Of a stretch of 18,279 nt of DNA, positions 13,899 to 18,279 are shown piece by piece. A program made the position numbers and the translations under genes. The stretch is taken from the NCBI GenBank assembly GCA_910580155.1, contig CAJTWX010000002.1, forward strand, positions 25,035 to 43,313. The letters are read 5' to 3'. The number at the start of each line of letters is the position of its first letter. Within the stretch, counting starts at the first letter, position 1. This stretch comes from an uncultured Alphaproteobacteria bacterium (GTDB lineage Bacteria; Pseudomonadota; Alphaproteobacteria; RF32; CAG-239). A model generated the notes under the pieces. It ran no database searches and had not been told where the DNA came from. It saw only the letters and a list, made by a program, of their open reading frames with translations.

Positions 13899-14966
13899 AT
13901 GTTGTTGTATGTTGATAAAAAAAAGCTCAAACGCCACAAGATAAAAATAATATGTATCACTCTAAGCTGGATTTTGATTATACTGGCAAATATAATCTGT
14001 TTCAAAACTGCCTTGCATCATACCAGCCAAACCCTTACAACCTATACAACCTTGCAAAAAAAACAAGATTGGTATAATAATGCTGATATCGTAACGATTT
14101 TTTCTGAAAAGCAAAACAAAACCATTAAAGCCATCATTATCCCCAAACAGATAAATCGTGAAAATGTGTTAACAATAGCATTGGCTTTTTCCAACCTGCC
14201 TCGTCGCAATACCCGACTTGTATTCGCAAACGATGCACCGCAAAAACAGCTTCTGCAAAAACTAGGTACCATCTTTATTCAAGCCTCTGCTGATGAAACA
14301 CCTCAAAATACCATCATCATCACAACAGATATAAACAATGTAATTTCCCTAATCAACGAATACAAATTATATCCCAATATCCTCAATCACAAACAATCCG
14401 CCAAACTGCAATCCATTCCATCTATACAACAACTTCTAAATCAGCATTTCCCCCCCCGAGCCCAGCCGCAAACGCCACAAGAACAGCAGTTGCACGCCAT
14501 ACAAAATTTTGCCAACACTTATCACACAGATTTGCAAAATCTGATAAACACATCACCCCCTACCATCAAATTTACCGCTCAAAACCTGATATTACAAAAT
14601 CTTGGCGTCTGTATTTCATCCGCAGACCAAACCGCCTGCAGTGTCGAACCGGATAACTCCCTGCAACAAAACATCCGCATCGCACTTGCCAGCCTGAATG
14701 CCCAAATCCCGCAAAAATTATTTTTGCTGACAACGCTTGAGGAAATTCCCGCCAATACCGTATTAGCGGATAATGACGGCCTGTTTTTCCGCTATGGTCT
14801 CAAAAAAACATTTATTTTGCCGCAAAAAAAAGCCCAAAGCTCTAACAATACCAATATTTATGCTTACTTAAAGCAACAAGCAGGATTAAATCCGGACTAT
14901 CAGTCACCGGATATGAAATTTTATAAATTTAAGACAACGGAGATAAATATCAATGACAACATATAA
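13899..14966 (+). CDS. Membrane-anchored protein with divergent AMMECR1-like domain
   Basis: The 355-residue product has one N-terminal membrane helix (about 16-36) after a basic stretch, so most of it probably faces the periplasm. Residues about 196-349 follow the AMMECR1 (COG2078) pattern. There is an N-terminal helix, then LGVCIS, a CSVEPDNSL segment aligned with the family's GSxEPDxPL, LLTTLEEIPA, and DGLFFRYGLKKTFILPQ aligned with DGL-x-G-x-FLPQ. YLKQQAGLNPDYQSPD and FYKFKTTEI close it. The conserved LRGCIG hexapeptide is degraded to QTACSV. Residues about 60-170 (KAIIIPKQINRENVLTIALAFSNL) faintly recall a MEMO domain, which is often fused to AMMECR1, but this is speculative. It overlaps the next gene by 14 nt. 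Assignment by eye only; no enzymatic role is claimed. Confidence 0.6.
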   Translation: MLLYVDKKKLKRHKIKIICITLSWILIILANIICFKTALHHTSQTLTTYTTLQKKQDWYNNADIVTIFSEKQNKTIKAIIIPKQINRENVLTIALAFSNLPRRNTRLVFANDAPQKQLLQKLGTIFIQASADETPQNTIIITTDINNVISLINEYKLYPNILNHKQSAKLQSIPSIQQLLNQHFPPRAQPQTPQEQQLHAIQNFANTYHTDLQNLINTSPPTIKFTAQNLILQNLGVCISSADQTACSVEPDNSLQQNIRIALASLNAQIPQKLFLLTTLEEIPANTVLADNDGLFFRYGLKKTFILPQKKAQSSNNTNIYAYLKQQAGLNPDYQSPDMKFYKFKTTEININDNI

Positions 14967-16671
14967 CGGTTATGAATTAAACTATACAGTTGAAGATTTA
15001 AAGAAGATGACCTCCGAGGAAATGACAGATGTCATTTTACTCTCCGAAGAATCTCCCGCTTATAAAGCGCTTGCCGAAGGGGATAAAAAAGCATTAAAAC
15101 ACCTCGTTGCCGCTGCCAAAATTTTAAATAACGTCAGTCTCCAACAAGATAATCCGCATAACCTCGCTCAAAAACAAGCTTTGGAAGAAGCCGCGGCCAA
15201 CAATGAACACGCAGCCCTTGCTTTGAAAATGTTTAATTCATTAAACGGCGTTTCTGGTTTAAATGGTATTGACGCCGAACCGATAAATATCTTCAAAGAG
15301 CTGACAACACCCAAAGGCAAAAATTTCTATCCTGCAGATTTAAGTGAAGAGGAATTTCATAATATCTTGCTAAATATGTTCAAAAACGGTGAGATAAACG
15401 CGATTCGCCGTATTCTCTCCGCCCGCACAATGGTCGTTCGCGAAGGCAACAAACTCAAAGCCATCGACTACACCGAATATTTCAAAGACGAGTTTTCGGA
15501 AATAGCAAACGAGCTTGAAGTTGCCGCCCATTACTGCACTAATTCTTTATTTAAAGAATTTCTTTCTTGGCAAGCGCAAGCTCTGCTGCAAAATAATGAA
15601 GATATGGATATGCTCGCAGACAAACATTGGGCAATGATGCAGGCCACCCCGCTGGAGTTCACGATAAGCCGCGAAAATTATGACGATGAAATGACCCCGA
15701 CTGTTCTTGAAAATCCCGAACTTGCCCGTTTGATTAAAGAGCACAATATTGAAGTTATCGCCAAAGATATGCTCGGCGCCCGCGTCGGTATTGTAAATCT
15801 TGAAGGCACAAAACTTTTGTTAGAGTTCAAAGACACAATGCCCAAACTTTGCAAGATGATGCCGTTTGCCGACAAATATGAGCAAAGCATACACGCCGAT
15901 TCAGACGTTAAACAGACAATGGTTGATGTTGATTTGGTCTGCCTGAGCGGCGATTATGCCCAATGCCGCGGCGGAATGACCATTGCACAAAACTTGCCCA
16001 ATAACGATAAGCTTTCCATTAAGACCGGTGGCGGCAGGAGAAATGTTTACCACCGCCAAGTTCGGCAAAGTAAAGATGAAGAACGTACACAAAAAATGCT
16101 CAAAGCCTTTTTACATCCCGATTTTCATAAATATTATGACCCCGAAGCTGACCATATTTTTGTTATCGGTCACGAAAACGGCCACTCTTTAGGCCCGTCC
16201 AGCGAATACCAAAATTCCTCAGGCGTTTGCAAATCCATCATTGAAGAAAACAAAGCCGACACGGTTTCCATTTCTTTTATGCCGGAATATGTTAAACAAG
16301 GAATAATCACCGAAGAACGCTTAAAGCAGATTTATACAACGTGGGTCTTCCGCTTATTGTTGCGTGCCAAACCTGTTTTTCCGACCGAAACCTATAAAAT
16401 TGTAGATTTGATAGAATTTAACACGCTCTTAAAACACAGAGCCATTTGGTTTGATGAAAATAACTTGCTGCACTTGGATTTTGATAAAATCAGTCCTGCT
16501 ATGTACGAACTTCTGACAAAGGTTGTCGACATCCAACTGTCCAAATCACCGCAAAAAGCCCGTCAATATATTGAAGAAAACACCGAGTGGGACAAGCTGC
16601 ACGAACACATTGCTGCCACTCACAAATTACTTGGTCTGAAAAAATATAGAAATATTGTAAGTTACTTTTAA
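14953..16671 (+). CDS. Gluzincin metallopeptidase, M49 (DPP III)-like
   Basis: The 572-residue soluble product has no signal peptide. The zinc motif is H407-E408-N-G-H411 (HENGH), with a second cluster EENKAD (431-436) about 20 residues downstream whose glutamate should be the third zinc ligand. Classical dipeptidyl peptidase III has HExxGH and an EExxAD-type motif at a similar distance; some bacterial members have a five-residue HExxH instead, as here. The C-terminal half is helical and the N-terminal half is mostly alpha. Expected activity is removal of dipeptides, or related peptide hydrolysis, in the cytoplasm. The SD GGAGAT precedes the ATG, which overlaps the end of the AMMECR1-like gene by 14 nt, implying translational coupling. 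Metallopeptidase is fairly secure; M49 membership is a motif-level inference. Confidence 0.72.
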   Translation: MTTYNGYELNYTVEDLKKMTSEEMTDVILLSEESPAYKALAEGDKKALKHLVAAAKILNNVSLQQDNPHNLAQKQALEEAAANNEHAALALKMFNSLNGVSGLNGIDAEPINIFKELTTPKGKNFYPADLSEEEFHNILLNMFKNGEINAIRRILSARTMVVREGNKLKAIDYTEYFKDEFSEIANELEVAAHYCTNSLFKEFLSWQAQALLQNNEDMDMLADKHWAMMQATPLEFTISRENYDDEMTPTVLENPELARLIKEHNIEVIAKDMLGARVGIVNLEGTKLLLEFKDTMPKLCKMMPFADKYEQSIHADSDVKQTMVDVDLVCLSGDYAQCRGGMTIAQNLPNNDKLSIKTGGGRRNVYHRQVRQSKDEERTQKMLKAFLHPDFHKYYDPEADHIFVIGHENGHSLGPSSEYQNSSGVCKSIIEENKADTVSISFMPEYVKQGIITEERLKQIYTTWVFRLLLRAKPVFPTETYKIVDLIEFNTLLKHRAIWFDENNLLHLDFDKISPAMYELLTKVVDIQLSKSPQKARQYIEENTEWDKLHEHIAATHKLLGLKKYRNIVSYF

Positions 16672-16703
16672 AAAGCGGTTGCGCAAACACAATATTATCT
16701 TTA

Positions 16704-16709
16704 TATAAT
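16704..16709 (+). promoter_or_regulatory. Possible -10 box ahead of the small membrane protein
   Basis: A perfect TATAAT 26 nt before the ATG at 16736; the nearest -35-like TTGCGC (16679-16684) is 19 nt away, which is long. The gene may be transcribed separately as well as by read-through. Confidence 0.4.
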
Positions 16710-16735
16710 AAGCAGTACTACAAAGGAGAACTACA

Positions 16736-17110
16736 ATGTTAGGACGTTTTATTTATGGCCAGTGCTCTCTATCCGAAGCCTTTTGGAAATTTTCGGTTTT
16801 AGGAATGACTATTGCCGCTTTCATTACGCGGGTATTGATGATACTTTTAAAACAAACCGTCGGCTATAATACCAGATATTTAAGTGCGGTATGGAATAAT
16901 CTTTCCATATTAAGTATGAATCCGTGGGCATTTGCGTGGCTTTGTTTTTATACCGCCGCCTTTTTAGCACTGCTCGGATATTCCGGCGTCTGCATTACAG
17001 GAATGTGGCGGACTTATAAAGAATACGAAAAAAGCAAAGTACTTGCCTTTATCTGTATGACAATCGTCTGGGGCATAATATATTACGCTATAAAGACGTC
17101 AATTTACTAA
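16736..17110 (+). CDS. Small inner-membrane protein, three predicted helices, unknown function
   Basis: No family was recognised. The 124-residue product has three hydrophobic segments: about 16-38 (FWKFSVLGMTIAAFITRVLM), 62-88 (PWAFAWLCFYTAAFLALLGYSGVCI) and 102-119 (VLAFICMTIVWGIIYYAI). Short basic segments (TYKEYEKSK) lie between them. A strong SD (AAAGGAG) stands 7 nt before the ATG. It is last in the plus-strand run, 64 nt after the peptidase gene, and is followed by a strong shared terminator. Its position suggests, but does not prove, a membrane partner of the AMMECR1-like/peptidase pair. Confidence 0.7.
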   Translation: MLGRFIYGQCSLSEAFWKFSVLGMTIAAFITRVLMILLKQTVGYNTRYLSAVWNNLSILSMNPWAFAWLCFYTAAFLALLGYSGVCITGMWRTYKEYEKSKVLAFICMTIVWGIIYYAIKTSIY

Positions 17111-17117
17111 ATAATGC

Positions 17118-17148
17118 AAAAATCCCCGTTATTTACGGGGATTTTTTT
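17118..17148. terminator. Bidirectional terminator between the membrane protein and the hydrolase
   Basis: Stem ATCCCCGT/ACGGGGAT (17122-17129 with 17135-17142), 5-nt loop, extended by A and T tracts (seven Ts on the plus strand). It sits between convergent genes, 11 nt past the hydrolase stop. Confidence 0.88.
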
Positions 17149-17158
17149 ATAATCTTAT

Positions 17159-17914
17159 CTAATTTTCCGCCCATATTTTTGGGTAAATACCGTCCCATCC
17201 TTGGTTATGTGTGGCATCAGGAACAACCTCCACTAAATCATCATTTTGCACAAACTCTCTAACCAAACTCGGCGGAATAATCTCATCTTTACTGCCCACG
17301 TAATGAAGTTGCGGAAAACGTGCAAACTGCTTGCGATAGCTTTCCAAATTCATCGATTCATTTAACGGGGGCAAATTGTGATATTCAGTCCACGCCAAAT
17401 GGTCAAGATTTCCGGCAACTGTAATAACCTTTTTAACATTTAAGCCTGTTTTTACCGAAGATACCAGCCCCGCAACCTGTGCTCCACCCGAAAAGCCAAC
17501 CAATACAACCGGATTCTCTCCGGCAATCTGCTTAATAGCATTATGCATCGCAATAATAACTTCCGGTGCAAACCGCGCACTTGTCCAATGGCGTTTAGAA
17601 CAATTCGGACTTTTAACATATTGGCAGGGTCTTGCGAGATATATCACATTTTCATTATCATCGCCAAACGCCAGTTCTCGAACAAGCGTTCCTCGTGGTG
17701 TCGGATTTCGCGTCGGTTGCCCATTGGCATTAAACGCATACCCGTCCCCTTCAATATAAATTTTATATATCCCTTGCAGATTGGTCACCTTTTGCCAGCT
17801 CGCAATCTTAAAATCTCTGGTCTGGATTTCTTCATAAACAAAATTATCAGGCACGGCTATTGCAACACAACCACCCAAAATGAAATTCAAAAAAACAAAC
17901 ACACTCTTCATCAT
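17159..17914 (-). CDS. Alpha/beta-hydrolase-fold lipoprotein
   Basis: The start is set at one of two adjacent ATGs (17914 or 17911), because the short signal ILGGC that follows is a lipobox giving lipidated Cys16; the longer frame to 17989 runs into repeat DNA and would bury the signal. The 251-residue product has the nucleophile elbow GFSGG (Ser142), a catalytic-acid candidate Asp210 in GSKDEIIPP and a histidine His236 in DATHNQGW, a full Ser-Asp-His triad in the usual order. LARPCQYVKSPNCSKRHW holds two cysteines that could pair in the periplasm. It is likely an esterase or peptidase-like hydrolase anchored to the envelope; substrate unknown. No strong SD is visible. Confidence 0.75.
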   Translation of the reverse strand: MMKSVFVFLNFILGGCVAIAVPDNFVYEEIQTRDFKIASWQKVTNLQGIYKIYIEGDGYAFNANGQPTRNPTPRGTLVRELAFGDDNENVIYLARPCQYVKSPNCSKRHWTSARFAPEVIIAMHNAIKQIAGENPVVLVGFSGGAQVAGLVSSVKTGLNVKKVITVAGNLDHLAWTEYHNLPPLNESMNLESYRKQFARFPQLHYVGSKDEIIPPSLVREFVQNDDLVEVVPDATHNQGWDGIYPKIWAEN

Positions 17915-17983
17915 AATATCAATATAGCCCCAAAATTCAAAAAAGAAAATACCCCGTAAGCACTTTTCCCCGCCCCATCCTTT

Positions 17984-18090
17984 AGTCATTGCAAGGCTTC
18001 TTTTTCACGAGTCGCTATATCTCCCTTGTTCACGAGTCATTATACCCCACTTGTTCGTAAGTCATTGTATCCCTTTTATTTGTTAGTCAT
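17984..18090. repeat. Degenerate 25-bp tandem repeat array
   Basis: AGTCATT-like anchors occur at 17984, 18010, 18035, 18060 and 18085: spacings 26, 25, 25, 25. Neighbouring sequence (TTCACG before, TATCYCC-like after) is also partly repeated. The array has drifted, and its last unit is the left end of the palindromic element at 18086. Confidence 0.7.
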
Positions 18091-18181
18091 TGCGAGGAGC
18101 TTTAGCTCCGTGGCAATCTCAGCCAACAAGAGCATCCCCGCCCTCACAAGATTGCTTCGTCGTTTCACTCCTCGCAATGAC
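18086..18181. repeat. Large palindromic REP-like element
   Basis: GTCATTGCGAGGAG (18086-18099) and its exact reverse complement (18168-18181) form a 14-bp outer stem. Inside are a second pair GCAATCT (18113-18119)/AGATTGC (18149-18155) and a small GGAGC/GCTCC hairpin near 18096-18110. The GTCATTGCGAGGAGC...GGCAATC type of interspersed palindrome is known from many bacterial genomes. No transposase is nearby. Confidence 0.75.
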
Positions 18182-18194
18182 TCGCGATTAGGTC

Positions 18195-18220
18195 GTCATT
18201 GTGAAGCGACATCGTCGCCG
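18195..18220. repeat. Partial second copy of the palindromic element
   Basis: GTCATTGTGAAGCGAC followed by GTCGCCGTGGCAATCTT repeats one half of the preceding element with changes, including a small GCGAC/GTCGC hairpin. The right-hand half is absent before the window ends; 18221-18279 shows no gene. Confidence 0.6.
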
Positions 18221-18279
18221 TGGCAATCTTTTGCTTTTTAACTTGACTTTAACCCTGAATCCGCTAAAATTCTCATTGT

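Noticed and set aside
17915..17989. N-terminal extension of the hydrolase to the ATG at 17989
   Set aside because: It begins in the repeat array and would place the lipoprotein signal internally. The paired ATGs at 17914/17911 fit a signal peptide.
17984..18181. CRISPR array
   Set aside because: The repeats are imperfect, only 25 bp from start to start with no room for spacers, and the region ends in a palindromic interspersed element. No cas gene is in the window.
18026..18241. A 71-residue plus-strand open frame at the right end
   Set aside because: It lies wholly within repeat DNA and its translation has no domain features.

Overview
The window is an AT-rich bacterial chromosome segment. 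The gene families and their order (rplU-rpmA-obgE-rsfS, and tRNA-Trp near secE-nusG) fit a host-associated alphaproteobacterium, with a Gram-negative envelope shown by an autotransporter and two lipoproteins. The taxonomic placement is inference; there is no rRNA here to test it.

Layout. 1-2470 (minus strand): a secreted lipoprotein gene with its own terminator, then adenylate kinase and a YbaK-type tRNA-editing deacylase. 2537-3070 (plus): a secreted thermonuclease divergent from the lipoprotein. 3095-5281 (plus): ribosome and ribosome-assembly genes rplU, rpmA, obgE, rsfS, with a clear promoter and an internal terminator. 5375-5450: tRNA-Trp(CCA), followed by a terminator. 5670-5813 (minus): a 47-residue zinc-ribbon protein with its own terminator. 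6002-6893 (plus): promoter, structured leader, secE-nusG and a strong terminator. 6916-9777 (minus): a 953-residue autotransporter with a Pmp-like repeat passenger. 10018-10224 (minus): rpsU with promoter and terminator. 10390-10797 (plus): an unrecognised 135-residue protein. 10847-11851 (minus): trpS, divergent from serS (11953-13242, plus).

13264-17110 (plus) is the least conventional part. An HD-domain hydrolase, a membrane-anchored protein with a divergent AMMECR1-like domain, a gluzincin-type metallopeptidase resembling family M49 (overlapping the previous gene by 14 nt), and a small three-helix membrane protein follow serS. A terminator is shared with a convergent alpha/beta-hydrolase lipoprotein gene (17159-17914, minus). 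The right end (17984-18220) has no gene. It holds degenerate 25-bp tandem repeats running into a large palindromic REP-like element.

Most of the window is translation and secretion housekeeping. The most plausible undescribed unit is the HD / AMMECR1-like / peptidase / membrane-protein run; its joint function is unknown. Start codons were corrected from the longest open frame for the lipoprotein, secE, the autotransporter, the 135-residue protein, trpS, serS and the hydrolase, using Shine-Dalgarno position, signal-peptide fit or family length.
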